In this document: positions 9,115 through 17,887 of the stretch, in pieces
Layout: each line of letters opens with the position of its first letter
Numbering within the stretch: the stretch's first letter is position 1
Source: VRUE01 sp963702175
Lineage (GTDB): Bacteria > Actinomycetota > Thermoleophilia > Solirubrobacterales > 70-9
Direction: 5' to 3'
Assembly (NCBI GenBank): GCA_963702175.1
Contig: OY969721.1
Location: 2,480,001 to 2,544,000, forward strand
DNA: 64,000 nt
Program-made: the position numbers and the translations under genes
Notes under the pieces: model-generated
Databases searched by the model: none
What the model saw: the letters and a program-made list of their open reading frames with translations, nothing else
What the model was told of the DNA's origin: nothing

Positions 9115-10479
9115 CTAGCGGTGAAGCTGTACGCGCGCGCGTACGTTGCTGACGCGCGACCGCGAGCCGGTGCGACTCGACCGCGGCTTCTTTGCCCGCT
9201 TCCTCTTCGTCGACCGCTTCGGGCTTGGCGCCTTCTCCTCGCTCGCTCCGCCTTCGTCGGTAGGGGCGGTGGACGGGGAGGGTGGCGGCGTGGACGACTC
9301 TGGAGGAGTGGTCTCAGACGGTGGCTGCGTGGGCTCCGGCGACGGCGGGGTGGGCTCCGAAGGCGGGGGAGTCGTCGACGTGGGGGGTGTGGGCTCCGAC
9401 GGCGGAATGGAGGTCTCGCCGCTCACTGCGGCGACGACATCGCCGACCAGCGTGGCGCAGGGGCTGTCCGGCTTGAAGCGATAGTCGCCGGCTGTCCGGT
9501 CGACGTAGGGGTATCCGCCGAGCACGGTGTTGCCGGTGGCGGAGAAGCCCCTGCCAGAGGAGACGCCGCTCGGCTGGCCCTGGCCGGTGCTGTAGAGGCA
9601 GTTGGCGGTGGCGACGTTGCCGGTGCCGGGGGGGCCGTCGGACCAGGATGACTCGACGTTCCAGCGCGGCCCGCTGCCGGTGATCGCGTTGTTGCGGACG
9701 ACGTTGTCGTCCGAGGGGCTGCCCTCGCCGCTGCCGGCAAAGATGACACCGCCCTGGTTGCCGTCGATGATGTTGTGCTCGATCAGCGTGCCGTCGGCGC
9801 CTGGGTACATGTGCACGCCCCAGCCACCGGCGTTGGCGCTGAGGATATTCCAGCGCACTACAGCGTTACGGGTGCCGGACAGGTAAATCAGGTGATCGAA
9901 CTTGTTGTGCGAGCCGTCCGGCTGTACCGCCGAGCCGCAGTCGTAGATGTAGTTGCGCTCGATGATCACGCGTTGGGCGGGGTTGTAGGTTCCGGCGAGG
10001 ACACAGATGCCCTCGCTCCCCTTGGTGATCACGTTGTCGCTGAGCACGGCGTCGTCGGCCTGCAGCTTGGTGCCGACGCTGTTCGAGTTGCCGCTGGTGT
10101 CGATCCTCAGCCCTGAGACGCGCGAGCGCGGCGCTTCCGGCGTCACCTCGAGGAAGGCGGTCAGCGTCGCTCGCTCGCCGGGGTAGCTCTGCAGGGCTGT
10201 GTCCGGCTTGCGCATGTAGAGCGCCGCGCCGCCGTAGGTCCCGGCTCGCAGGCAGCCGGTCTGGCCGGCGTCGAGCGACTTGACCAGGCGCTGGGCGGTG
10301 AGGTACGGAGCGGCCTCGGTGCCCGTGGCCGAGTCGGAGCCGTAGGGGGCGGCGACCTTGGTGCAACTGGTGGGGGCCGCCGCCGACGCGGGGCCGGCCA
10401 CGAGCGCGAGCGCCGCGCAGGCCGTTAGGAGCAGGGCGGCGAGCGCTCTCGGGTGCGTGGCGTTTCCGCTGCGAGGCAT
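9115..10479 (-). CDS. Secreted parallel beta-helix protein with proline-rich tail (paralog 2)
   Basis: 454 aa. The signal peptide ends near APASAAAP. The beta-helix domain is nearly co-linear with paralog 1 (same GLRIDTSGNSNSVGTKLQAD and VHMYPGADGTLIEHN segments). The tail is shorter, PPSEPTPP/TTPPPSEPTPP, ending in a lysine/arginine-rich segment (KRSTKRKRAKK). The nucleotide sequence of the helix part matches paralog 1 closely, so the duplication is recent relative to paralog 3. Likely anchored in or passing through the cell wall. Substrate unknown. Confidence 0.85.
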   Translation of the reverse strand: MPRSGNATHPRALAALLLTACAALALVAGPASAAAPTSCTKVAAPYGSDSATGTEAAPYLTAQRLVKSLDAGQTGCLRAGTYGGAALYMRKPDTALQSYPGERATLTAFLEVTPEAPRSRVSGLRIDTSGNSNSVGTKLQADDAVLSDNVITKGSEGICVLAGTYNPAQRVIIERNYIYDCGSAVQPDGSHNKFDHLIYLSGTRNAVVRWNILSANAGGWGVHMYPGADGTLIEHNIIDGNQGGVIFAGSGEGSPSDDNVVRNNAITGSGPRWNVESSWSDGPPGTGNVATANCLYSTGQGQPSGVSSGRGFSATGNTVLGGYPYVDRTAGDYRFKPDSPCATLVGDVVAAVSGETSIPPSEPTPPTSTTPPPSEPTPPSPEPTQPPSETTPPESSTPPPSPSTAPTDEGGASEEKAPSPKRSTKRKRAKKPRSSRTGSRSRVSNVRARVQLHR

Positions 10480-10554
10480 GCCGCCTCCATCGGGTCGCCA
10501 GGCGGGGACGCTTCAACCGAAAGCCCCTGCGTAGACGAATGTCCAGGGCGCCGC

Positions 10555-11640
10555 TCAGTGCCCGGCGACGGTGGCCTGGGCGACGTCGCCAACTAGTACA
10601 CGGCAGGGGCTCTCTGGACGGAAGATGTAATCGCCGCTTTCCCGGTCGATGTAAGGCGATTCGCTCAGCACCAGATTGGCTTCGGCCGCGAATCCCTCCG
10701 CCTCGCCGATTCCGGCCGGCCCGCCGGCCGTGCGCGAGAACAGGCAGTTGGAGTTAGCGAGGTTGTCCGTGCCAGTGGAATCGTCGCTCCAAGAGCCCTC
10801 GATGTTCCAGCGTGGCCCTGAGTAGGTGATCGCGTTGTCCCGAACGACGTTCCGGTCCGAGGTGTCTTCGTCGTCGCCGGCGAAGATGACGCCGCCCCGG
10901 TTGCGGTCGATGACGTTGTGCTCGATCAGCGTGTCGTCGGCATTGGGATAGAGGTGAACGGCCCACCCGCCGGGGTTGTCCGTCAGCAGGTTCCACCTGA
11001 TCGTCGTCCCGACGGCGTTCTGGACGTAGATCAGGTGGTCGAACTTGCCGTGACGCCCGCAGTGGCTGATGCGATTGTCCTCGATCGTGACGCCATGGGT
11101 CCTGCGTTGCGACCCGATCAGGACGCAGATGGTGTTCGTGCTGCCGGTGATCTGGTTGCCCGCCACGCGTGCTCGGTCCGCTTGCACCTTGAGCGGTTCC
11201 GGGTACTCCCGGCTGCGGGATGTGAGCGAGACGCTGAGCAACTGGGCGCCCGTCGCGCCGGGCATGATCCAGATCGGGCTGCGAATCCGAGCCGGGTCAG
11301 GCCCGACCCCACGCAGGACGGTGCCACGCCGCGTCAGCCGCGCCACGCCCCCGTGCCTGTACGTACCCGGTTCCAAGCAGCCGGTCTGGCCGCCCCGCAG
11401 CGAGCCGAGGAGTCGCGGCACACTGCGGTAAGGGCGATGAAGGCCGCCTCGGCCCGGCCCGCGATCGGACCCCGATGGGCTGGCGAAGCGGTCGCAGTCC
11501 TCGATCTCCCCTGGGTCGGCCGGAAGGAACGTGGGGGCGGGAGGGATCAGATCCCCTGGCTGATCGATCAGATCGATCAGGCCAAAGCCCAGGGCGAGGA
11601 CCAGCACAGCCACCGCGCCGCTGTGGAATCGCCGCGACAT
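10555..11640 (-). CDS. Secreted parallel beta-helix protein without tail (paralog 3)
   Basis: 361 aa. The N-terminal hydrophobic segment (AVAVLVLALGFGLIDL, residues 9-24) is a signal or anchor. The beta-helix domain keeps the family landmarks FDHLIYVQNAVGTTIRWNLL, VHLYPNADDTLIEHNVIDRN and GGVIFAGDDED, but is clearly more divergent than paralogs 1 and 2. It ends right after the LVGDVAQA segment, at the point where the others begin their proline-rich tails. That suggests the tail was gained, or lost, as a module. Function unknown. Confidence 0.8.
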   Translation of the reverse strand: MSRRFHSGAVAVLVLALGFGLIDLIDQPGDLIPPAPTFLPADPGEIEDCDRFASPSGSDRGPGRGGLHRPYRSVPRLLGSLRGGQTGCLEPGTYRHGGVARLTRRGTVLRGVGPDPARIRSPIWIMPGATGAQLLSVSLTSRSREYPEPLKVQADRARVAGNQITGSTNTICVLIGSQRRTHGVTIEDNRISHCGRHGKFDHLIYVQNAVGTTIRWNLLTDNPGGWAVHLYPNADDTLIEHNVIDRNRGGVIFAGDDEDTSDRNVVRDNAITYSGPRWNIEGSWSDDSTGTDNLANSNCLFSRTAGGPAGIGEAEGFAAEANLVLSESPYIDRESGDYIFRPESPCRVLVGDVAQATVAGH

Positions 11641-11667
11641 CGTTGCCGATGAGGTTAAGGGATGACC

Positions 11668-11938
11668 CTAATGCTCGCCTGAATTGGAGTCCGTGGCGCG
11701 GTAGAAGTGCTCAAGTGCGCCGCGCCGCTGCCTCGTCTCGACCAGCTCGATGAAGCCGAGCTGGCGCAGCACCCTGATGTGGTAGGCGAGGTGGCTGACG
11801 TCCACGTCGAGTCGCCTGGCGACCTGGATCGGGCTGACTGTTCCCTCGGCGAAGAGCGGCAGCGCTTTCGCCCGGAGTGGGTGAGCCAGCGCTTTCAGCA
11901 GGCGCTGATCGACCTTTGCGTTGCCGTTCTTGGGTCAC
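11668..11938 (-). pseudogene. ArsR-family winged-helix regulator with a +1 frameshift after codon 2
   Basis: From 11931 down to 11668 one frame reads KNGNAKVDQRLLKALAHPLR, SPIQVARRLDVDVSHLAYHI and RVLRQLGFIELVETRQRRGA, a textbook ArsR-type HTH. That frame has no ATG/GTG/TTG before the HTH and is closed upstream by TGA. The only sensible start is GTG 11936-11938, preceded by GGAGG. It is out of frame by one base: GTG ACC C AAG instead of GTG ACC AAG. An extra G in the plus-strand GGG at 11932-11934 explains this. It is either a sequencing error or an inactivated regulator. The gene is divergent from clpS. Confidence 0.75.
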
Positions 11939-12067
11939 TCCGTGAACCTCCAGGTCGTCTTCGGGCCTGGGGGCACCATAACTAATCTGAGTACTTAAGT
12001 CATCTTTAGGTATAGCGGGCGGTAGGGAGCTTCCCTGGCTCGCCCTCTTCTCGCATAATTGGCGGCA
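11939..12067. promoter_or_regulatory. Divergent promoter region between arsR-like gene and clpS
   Basis: This 129-bp gap holds a markedly AT-rich stretch (about 11980-12015) in a GC-rich context. It includes the perfect 8-bp palindrome ACTTAAGT and a TAGGTATAG segment that could be a -10 element for clpS. The palindrome is a candidate operator for the ArsR-like protein. No promoter was proven. Confidence 0.35.
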
Positions 12068-12358
12068 ATGTCGACGACCACGGTGGAGCGGCCGCGCGGG
12101 GCGGGTCCCGGTGCGGGCCTGGGGGGCGAGTGGCGCGTGATCGTCCGCAACGACGACCACAACACCTTCGACCACGTCGCCCAGACGCTGGCGCGGGTGC
12201 TGCCCGGGGTCAGCCTCGCGCAGGGTCACCAGTTCGCCGACAGCATCCACAACAGCGGTCAGGCGATCGTCTGGACGGGACCCAAGGAGCCTGCCGAGCA
12301 TTACTGGGCGCAGCTGGACGGAGCGGGCCTGACGATGGCGCCGCTGGAGCGCGCGTGA
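12068..12358 (+). CDS. clpS: ATP-dependent Clp protease adaptor ClpS
   Basis: 96 aa from ATG 12068 (a TTG three codons earlier is possible). The core WRVIVRNDDHNTFDHVAQTL contains the conserved NDDxNT motif that binds N-degrons and Clp ATPase. It is followed by the helix QGHQFADSIHNSGQAIV. ClpS delivers N-end-rule substrates to ClpAP/ClpCP. Its last bases overlap the GTG of the next gene (GTGA). Confidence 0.9.
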   Translation: MSTTTVERPRGAGPGAGLGGEWRVIVRNDDHNTFDHVAQTLARVLPGVSLAQGHQFADSIHNSGQAIVWTGPKEPAEHYWAQLDGAGLTMAPLERA

Positions 12359-14955
12359 GAGTCGGAGCAGCCGCGGTCATCTGCTCGCTTCTCGCGAGCC
12401 TCTTGCTAACTCTCGCCCCGGCCCCGGCACTCGGTGCCGAGCTGCCCAGCGGCTTCCAGAGCGTGCCTGTGATCGAGGACCTAAGCCAGCCGACGGCTCT
12501 CCAGTTCTCCGCCGACGGCAGGGTCTTCGTCGCCGAGAAGGCGGGGATCGTCAAGGTCTACGAGAGCCTCGCGGACGAGAGCCCGGAGGAGTTCGCCGAC
12601 CTCCGCACCAGGGTTTACGACTCGGGCGACCGCGGCCTGCTTGGCCTCGCGCTCGACCCGGAGTTCCCCGCCAGGCCGTATGTGTACGTCCTCTATTCCC
12701 ACGACGCGCCGATCGGCGGAACGGCGCCATTTTGGGGCGAGGCAGACCAGGCGGGCGACGACTGCCCCGACCCGCCGGGCTCGGACACACACGGCTGCGT
12801 GATCAGCGGGCGGCTCTCGCGCCTGACCGCGGTTGGGAACCAAGCGAGCGCCGAGCAGGTTCTGATCGAGGACTGGTGCCAGCAGTTCTCCTCCCACTCG
12901 ATCGGCGACCTCCACTTCGGTGCCGACGGCGCGCTCTACGTCAGCGGGGGCGAGGGCGCCAGCTACGTCGCCCGCGACTACGGGCAGTTCGGGTATCCGC
13001 AGGTCAATCCGTGCGGGGATCCCCCAGCTGGGCTTGGCGGAGCGATGACTCCGCCGACCGCGGAAGGAGGCTCGCTGCGCTCTCAGGACGTTCGCACGCT
13101 CACCGACCCGACCGGCCTCGACGGCACGGTCATCCGCGTCGACCCCGACACCGGCGCGGGGCTGCCCGGCAACCCGATGGAGGAGAGTCTCGATGCCAAC
13201 GCCCGTCGGATCGTCGCCTTCGGCCTCCGCAACCCGTTCCGCTTCGCGGTTCACCCGGATACGCACGAGGTCTACGTGGGCAACGTCGGCGCGGGCAGCT
13301 ACGAGGAGCTCGACCGCTTTGCCGCCACCTCGAGTGAGCCGTTCAACTCCGGCTGGCCTTGCTACGAGGGCGATATTCGTCCTTTCAACAGCCTCGACCT
13401 CAACCTCTGCGAGAGCCTCTATGCGGAACCCGGATCGAATCCCGCGCCCTTCTTCTCCTACAACCACGACGAGGGGGTGTTTTCCGGCGACACGTGCCCG
13501 TTCTCGGAGGGGTCCGCCCTCTCCGGTCTCGCCTTCTACGACGAGAATGCATTCCCGCCCACCTATGACGGTGCTCTCTTCTTCGCCGATTCCGTGCGGG
13601 GCTGTCTGTACGTGATGTTCGCTGGTGAAGACGGGCGCCCCGACCCCGCCACGCTGACCGAGTTCATGTCAGACGCTGGTCCCTATCCGGGCATCGACCT
13701 CGAGGTCGGGCCGGAAGGAAATCTCTTCTACGTCAGCCTCTTCAGCGAGGTCGGAGGCGACGAATTCGAACCGGGGGCAGTCCACCGGATCTCCTACTTC
13801 TCCGGCAACCAGCCGCCGCTAGCTCGCCTCGCCGTCGACAAACAGTGGGGCGCCGCGCCGCTGGAGGTCGAGTTCGACGCCACCAAATCGACCGACGCCG
13901 ACGACGATCAGCTGGAGTACGAGTGGGACTTGGACGGGGACGGGAGTTTCGATCCACCCACCTCGGATGGCATCGTCAGCGAAACCTACGCCGACGACGA
14001 GAACCACACCGCCGCGGTCCGCGTCAGCGACGAGAACGGGGCCAGCAGCATCGCGCGGCTGACCGTCTACCCTGACAACACGCCGCCGCAGACGGAGATC
14101 GTCGCGCCCACCGCGGCTCTGAAATGGGCTGTGGGGGAGCAGCTCGATTTCTCGGGAAGCGCCGAGGACGGTGAGGACGGTGAGCTACCTTCGACCAGCC
14201 TCGACTGGAGCAGCCGCCTCTTCCACTGCCCCCAAGGCAAAGGCTGCCACGGGCACCCCCTGCTGGCGTTCCCAGCGGTCGGCTCGGGGAGCTTCGCGGC
14301 GCCCGATCACGATTACCCCTCCCACATCGAGCTGACCTTGACCGCGGTTGATTCCCGCGGCCTCGCGGCGAAGCAGACAGTCAAAATCGACCCCCGCACT
14401 GTCGAACTGACGATCGCCTCGAATCCGCTTGGGATAACGCTGGGCGCCGGCCTGCTCACGGCGCCAACACCGTTCCCACTGACTTCGATCGAGGGCTCCA
14501 ACGTGGTGCTGGCGGCGCCCACGTCGGCGCAGCTCGGTGGTGATACGTACACCTGGCAGGGCTGGTCCGACGGTGGCGACCGGGTGCACACTGTGCAGGC
14601 CGACAGCTCCGCCTCCTACGAGGCGACCTATACGAAGGTCCTACCACCGCTACCACCGCCCCCACCGCCACCCCTACCGCCCCCACCGCCGGATCCCCCG
14701 CGGACCCGCATCGACCGGCATCCGAAGAAGAAAACGCGCAGCTCGACCGCGAGGTTCGAGTTCTCCGCGTCGGTGCCCGGCGCCAGCTTCCGCTGCAAGC
14801 TCGACAGCCGCCCCCTGAGGCATTGCAGCTCGCCGCGGGTCTACAGGAGCCTAAGGCCCGGGCGGCACGTCTTCCGCGCCATCGCCGTCGGCGCCGACGG
14901 TAAAGCCGACCAGACGCCGGCGATCTTCGGCTGGAGGGTGCTGCCGCGGGATTGA
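12355..14955 (+). CDS. Secreted PQQ-dependent sugar dehydrogenase-like protein with PKD domain
   Basis: 866 aa from GTG 12355, which overlaps clpS by 4 bp; the longer frame upstream is a shadow of clpS. Signal peptide residues 1-26 (LLASLLLTLAPAPALGA). Residues 30-480 form a glucose/sorbosone dehydrogenase beta-propeller: FVAEKAGIVKVY, RGLLGLALDPEF, GDLHFGADGALYVS and FGLRNPFRFAVHPDT. A PKD-like domain follows (LEVEFDATKSTDADDDQLEYEWDLDGDG cut around residues 500-530), then beta domains, a polyproline linker and a cell-wall-like C-terminal module (RFEFSASVPGASFRCKLDSR). It probably oxidises extracellular sugars. Confidence 0.88.
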   Translation: MRVGAAAVICSLLASLLLTLAPAPALGAELPSGFQSVPVIEDLSQPTALQFSADGRVFVAEKAGIVKVYESLADESPEEFADLRTRVYDSGDRGLLGLALDPEFPARPYVYVLYSHDAPIGGTAPFWGEADQAGDDCPDPPGSDTHGCVISGRLSRLTAVGNQASAEQVLIEDWCQQFSSHSIGDLHFGADGALYVSGGEGASYVARDYGQFGYPQVNPCGDPPAGLGGAMTPPTAEGGSLRSQDVRTLTDPTGLDGTVIRVDPDTGAGLPGNPMEESLDANARRIVAFGLRNPFRFAVHPDTHEVYVGNVGAGSYEELDRFAATSSEPFNSGWPCYEGDIRPFNSLDLNLCESLYAEPGSNPAPFFSYNHDEGVFSGDTCPFSEGSALSGLAFYDENAFPPTYDGALFFADSVRGCLYVMFAGEDGRPDPATLTEFMSDAGPYPGIDLEVGPEGNLFYVSLFSEVGGDEFEPGAVHRISYFSGNQPPLARLAVDKQWGAAPLEVEFDATKSTDADDDQLEYEWDLDGDGSFDPPTSDGIVSETYADDENHTAAVRVSDENGASSIARLTVYPDNTPPQTEIVAPTAALKWAVGEQLDFSGSAEDGEDGELPSTSLDWSSRLFHCPQGKGCHGHPLLAFPAVGSGSFAAPDHDYPSHIELTLTAVDSRGLAAKQTVKIDPRTVELTIASNPLGITLGAGLLTAPTPFPLTSIEGSNVVLAAPTSAQLGGDTYTWQGWSDGGDRVHTVQADSSASYEATYTKVLPPLPPPPPPPLPPPPPDPPRTRIDRHPKKKTRSSTARFEFSASVPGASFRCKLDSRPLRHCSSPRVYRSLRPGRHVFRAIAVGADGKADQTPAIFGWRVLPRD

Positions 14956-14964
14956 GCGCGGTCG

Positions 14965-15258
14965 CTACTCGGCGACGACGAGGGTGTGCCAGGCTGGCAG
15001 CACGGGGATGTCGTGGAGGTCGATGACCTGTGCCCGCGCCGCCTCGATCTCGTCCGAGAACCAGTAGCGCTCGAAGTCGGCGCGGCTCTCCCAGACTGAG
15101 GACTGCTGGAAGTGCAGCGGGTCGTCGATCGAGCGGATCAGCGACCAGCTCTTGGCGCCGAAGGCGGGCATCCGCGCCGCGGCCGGCTCCCAGAGATCGA
15201 GCCAGCGATCCGCCCGGAAAGGAGCGACGTGCCAGTCGATCGTGCAGACCTCACTCAT
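14965..15258 (-). CDS. Small protein of unknown function coupled to ccr
   Basis: 97 aa, rich in Trp (WHVAPFRADRWLDLWEPAA, SVWESRADFERYWFSDEIE). The size and the W-rich beta-alpha pattern resemble dimeric alpha/beta-barrel monooxygenase-like proteins, but no catalytic motif is visible. The ATG overlaps the ccr stop by 4 bp (ATGA), so it is the second gene of a ccr operon. It may work on or near the ethylmalonyl-CoA pathway (inference from position only). Confidence 0.7.
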   Translation of the reverse strand: MSEVCTIDWHVAPFRADRWLDLWEPAAARMPAFGAKSWSLIRSIDDPLHFQQSSVWESRADFERYWFSDEIEAARAQVIDLHDIPVLPAWHTLVVAE

Positions 15259-16517
15259 GCTCCCACCTCCGCCCGGATCGCCCCCGGGCCGTCCTCGTTC
15301 TTGCCCTCGTCCTCGGACTCGGCTCCGACCAGGATCGAGATCTTGCCCAGATGCTTGTTTTCGTGCAGCAGCTGGTGCGCCTCCGCGACCCCGTCGAAGC
15401 CCATCGTCTGCCAGATCACCGGCCGGACCTTGCCCTCCGCCATCAGTTGGTTCGCGCGCATGCACTCGTAGGCGTTGGCGAAGTGCGAGCCGATGATCTG
15501 CTTCTGGCGCATCCACAGGTAGCGCACGTCGAAGTCGAGCTGGAAGCCCGAGGTCGCACCGCAGATCACGACTTTGCCGAACGGCTTGACGACGAAGACC
15601 GAGGTCGGGAAGGTCGCTTGGCCGACGTGCTCGAAGACGATGTCGGGGGCGTCGCCGAGGATCTCCTTGACCCGCTTGGCGAAGCCGCGCGAGGCCTTGA
15701 AGCGCTCCTTGTCGGCGGCCGGGTCGGCGAGGTTCTCCTTGGTCCGCATCATCTCCCCGAACTCGCCGCGGTTGATGTAGTCGACCGCGCCCAACTGCTT
15801 GACCAGCTCGCCCTTCTCGTCGGAGGAGACGACGCCGACCGCGTTGGCACCCGCCGCCTTGCAGAGCTGCACGGCGAATACGCCGAGGCCGCCGGCGGCG
15901 CCCCAGATCAAGACGTTGTGGCCGGGCTGCAGCTTGCACTGGTCGATCAGCATCCGGTAGGCGGTGAAGTAGGTGAGGCCGTAGGCCGAGGACTCCGCCC
16001 AGGAGAGGTTCTGGGGGCGGGGGAGGAGCTGCTGCGCTTGGACCTTGGTGAACTGGGCGAAGGAGCCCCAAGTCGTCTCGTAGCCCCAGATCTTCTGACT
16101 CGGCGCGGCCAGGGGGTCGAGTCCGTGCACCTCGACGTCCTCGTAGGAGGCCTGGTTGCAATGGACCACGACCTCGTCGCCCGGCTTCCAGCGGGTGACG
16201 CCCTCGCCGACCTTCCAGACGATCCCGGAGGCGTCGGAGCCGCCGATGTGGTGGCCGTACTCGGGGTGGTCGCCGTAGCCGAAGACGGAAACCGGCTTGC
16301 CCAGCGCCGCCCAGACGTTGTTGAAGTTGACCCCGGCCGCCATTACCCGCACGATCACCTCGAAGGCGCCGGGCTCGGGGACCTCGATCTCCTCCAGCTG
16401 GAAGGCCTCGGTCGGCTCGCCCTCGCGCTCCTGGCGGATTACCCAGGCCGCCATCGTCTCCGGCAGCGTGCCGGGCTCGACGTCCAATTTCGCGACTGCG
16501 CTGGTGTCTACGGCCAA
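15255..16517 (-). CDS. ccr: Crotonyl-CoA carboxylase/reductase
   Basis: 420 aa medium-chain dehydrogenase/reductase. Features: AAGVNFNNVWAALGKPVSVF, GSDASGIVWKVGEGV, the NADPH-site GAAGGLGVFAVQLCKAAGA, and the CCR-specific segments FAQFTKVQAQQLLPRP and IIGSHFANAYECMRANQLM. The enzyme reductively carboxylates crotonyl-CoA to ethylmalonyl-CoA. Together with the MeaA-like mutase at the window start it indicates acetyl-CoA assimilation or extender-unit supply through the ethylmalonyl-CoA pathway. Start ATG 16517. Confidence 0.92.
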   Translation of the reverse strand: MAVDTSAVAKLDVEPGTLPETMAAWVIRQEREGEPTEAFQLEEIEVPEPGAFEVIVRVMAAGVNFNNVWAALGKPVSVFGYGDHPEYGHHIGGSDASGIVWKVGEGVTRWKPGDEVVVHCNQASYEDVEVHGLDPLAAPSQKIWGYETTWGSFAQFTKVQAQQLLPRPQNLSWAESSAYGLTYFTAYRMLIDQCKLQPGHNVLIWGAAGGLGVFAVQLCKAAGANAVGVVSSDEKGELVKQLGAVDYINRGEFGEMMRTKENLADPAADKERFKASRGFAKRVKEILGDAPDIVFEHVGQATFPTSVFVVKPFGKVVICGATSGFQLDFDVRYLWMRQKQIIGSHFANAYECMRANQLMAEGKVRPVIWQTMGFDGVAEAHQLLHENKHLGKISILVGAESEDEGKNEDGPGAIRAEVGA

Positions 16518-16562
16518 GAGGATCCTCCGCGGGGTCGTTTACGGGCGGGCGGCGAATCCTAG

Positions 16563-16668
16563 CTCCAAGGCCGCCTGACACGGCGCATGCCCGCGTCCTC
16601 CCTCGCTTACGTGCAGAGCACGCTGCGCTCGGTGCGTCCTTGGCCTGCTTGGTCAGGCGGCCTTGGAG
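16563..16668. repeat. 17-bp perfect inverted repeat spanning the rmuC 3' end
   Basis: CTCCAAGGCCGCCTGAC at 16563-16579 is exactly repeated, inverted, at 16652-16668, where it encodes the last codons and stop of rmuC. The arms are 72 bp apart. It could fold as a long-range hairpin in the rmuC transcript, or be a leftover of a duplicated gene end. It lies between the ccr promoter side and the rmuC terminus. Confidence 0.7.
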
Positions 16669-17828
16669 TCGTGCAACTCCGGGGCAGTGATCTCGCGGAC
16701 TGTGATTTCGACCGGTTCGGGCGGCTCGATCTTCTTGCCCGGAGCGATGCCGAGGTCCTCCACTTTGCGCAGCTGGGGCAGCAGCCGGCTCTCCATCGAG
16801 GCAATGGCGGAGTCGTAACCGGTTGCCGCTGTTTTCAAGCCTTTGCCGACTTTCTCGAGCTCGCCGAGGAACTTGGTGAAGCGGCCGTGCAGCGTCCCCG
16901 CCGCCTCGGCGATCTCGGCCGCCTCGGCGACCATCCGCTCCTGGCGCCAGCCAAGCTCCATCGTCCGCAGCAGGCCGATCAGCGAGGTCGGGCTGACGAG
17001 CAGGACGTTGCGCTCCAGGGCGTAGTCGAAGAGCTCGGGGTCGGCGGCGAAGGCCGCGTGCAGGGCAGGCTCGTTGGGGATGAAGCAGACCACCAAGTCC
17101 GGCATCTCACCGGTCTTGAACTGGCCCTGGTAATCCTTGGAGCTGAGGCTTCGCACGTGCTCGCGCGCCTGCCGGGCGTGGCGCTCGAGGTGGGCCTTGC
17201 GCTCGGAGTCGACCTCGGACTCTTGGGCGTCGAGGAAGGCGTCGAGCGGGACCTTCGAGTCGGCGACGAAGCTGCGTCCCTCCGGCAGCAGGAAGCGGGC
17301 ATCGGGCCGCAGCCTGCCGTCTTCGGTGCGCAGCGTCTGCTGCAGCTCGAAGTCAACGTGCTCGGTCATGCCTGCGATCTCGATGCAGCGTCGCAGTTGC
17401 AGCTCGCCCCACTGGCCGCGTGTCTGGGGCTGGCGCAGCGCCTTCTTCAGGCCGGCGGTCTCAGCCCCCAGGTTGCCGACCGTCTGGCCCACCTGCTCAA
17501 TCAGGGCCCGCGTCTGAAGATCGGTCTCGCCGCGTCGCTGGACCTCCTTCTCGATCCTCTCCTGACCCCTCGCGATTCGCTCGGCCAGGGCTTTGATCTC
17601 CGCCTGCCGCTTGTCCAGTGCCGCCTCTGCTGCCTGGACGTCGACCTTGCGGGCCTCGTCGTTCGCCTGCAGGAAGCCCGGTATAGCGTCGGCCACCGCT
17701 TTCGAGGTCGCCTCCTGGATCGCCGGGCCGAGGTCCGACTGCGTGGGTCGGCGCCGGGATGCCAGCGCGTAGACCAGCCCCGCGGCGAGCAGGACGACGG
17801 CGATTGCAAGCAGGACAGTCATCGCCAT
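16653..17828 (-). CDS. rmuC: DNA recombination protein RmuC homolog
   Basis: 391 aa from ATG 17828 (MAMTVLLAIAVVLLAAG); a TTG at 17840 would add four residues. An N-terminal membrane anchor is followed by a coiled coil (about 45-100, heptad-rich RQAEIKALAERIARGQERIEKEV). The RmuC core follows: RGQWGELQLRRCIEIAGM, FVADSKVPLDAFLDA, MPDLVVCFIPNEPALHAAF and VLLVSPTSLIGLLRTM. RmuC proteins have a PD-(D/E)XK-like fold and limit DNA inversions at repeats. Family-typical length. Confidence 0.9.
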   Translation of the reverse strand: MAMTVLLAIAVVLLAAGLVYALASRRRPTQSDLGPAIQEATSKAVADAIPGFLQANDEARKVDVQAAEAALDKRQAEIKALAERIARGQERIEKEVQRRGETDLQTRALIEQVGQTVGNLGAETAGLKKALRQPQTRGQWGELQLRRCIEIAGMTEHVDFELQQTLRTEDGRLRPDARFLLPEGRSFVADSKVPLDAFLDAQESEVDSERKAHLERHARQAREHVRSLSSKDYQGQFKTGEMPDLVVCFIPNEPALHAAFAADPELFDYALERNVLLVSPTSLIGLLRTMELGWRQERMVAEAAEIAEAAGTLHGRFTKFLGELEKVGKGLKTAATGYDSAIASMESRLLPQLRKVEDLGIAPGKKIEPPEPVEITVREITAPELHDSKAA

Positions 17829-17868
17829 CGATGCTGACAAGCCGTCCAGACGGGACCACCGTCCTGAA

Positions 17869-17887
17869 AAGCCGCTTGCAGCGGCTT
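17869..17887 (-). terminator. Rho-independent terminator of the lipoprotein gene
   Basis: The perfect 8-bp stem AAGCCGCT/AGCGGCTT has a 3-nt loop and begins right after the stop codon at 17888. Read on the minus strand it is followed by TTTTC. This is the clearest intrinsic terminator in the window. Confidence 0.75.

Noticed and set aside
12130..12354. N-terminal extension of the PQQ dehydrogenase ORF
   Set aside because: It is the +1 shadow of clpS. The GTG at 12355 gives a signal peptide and the usual 4-bp overlap.
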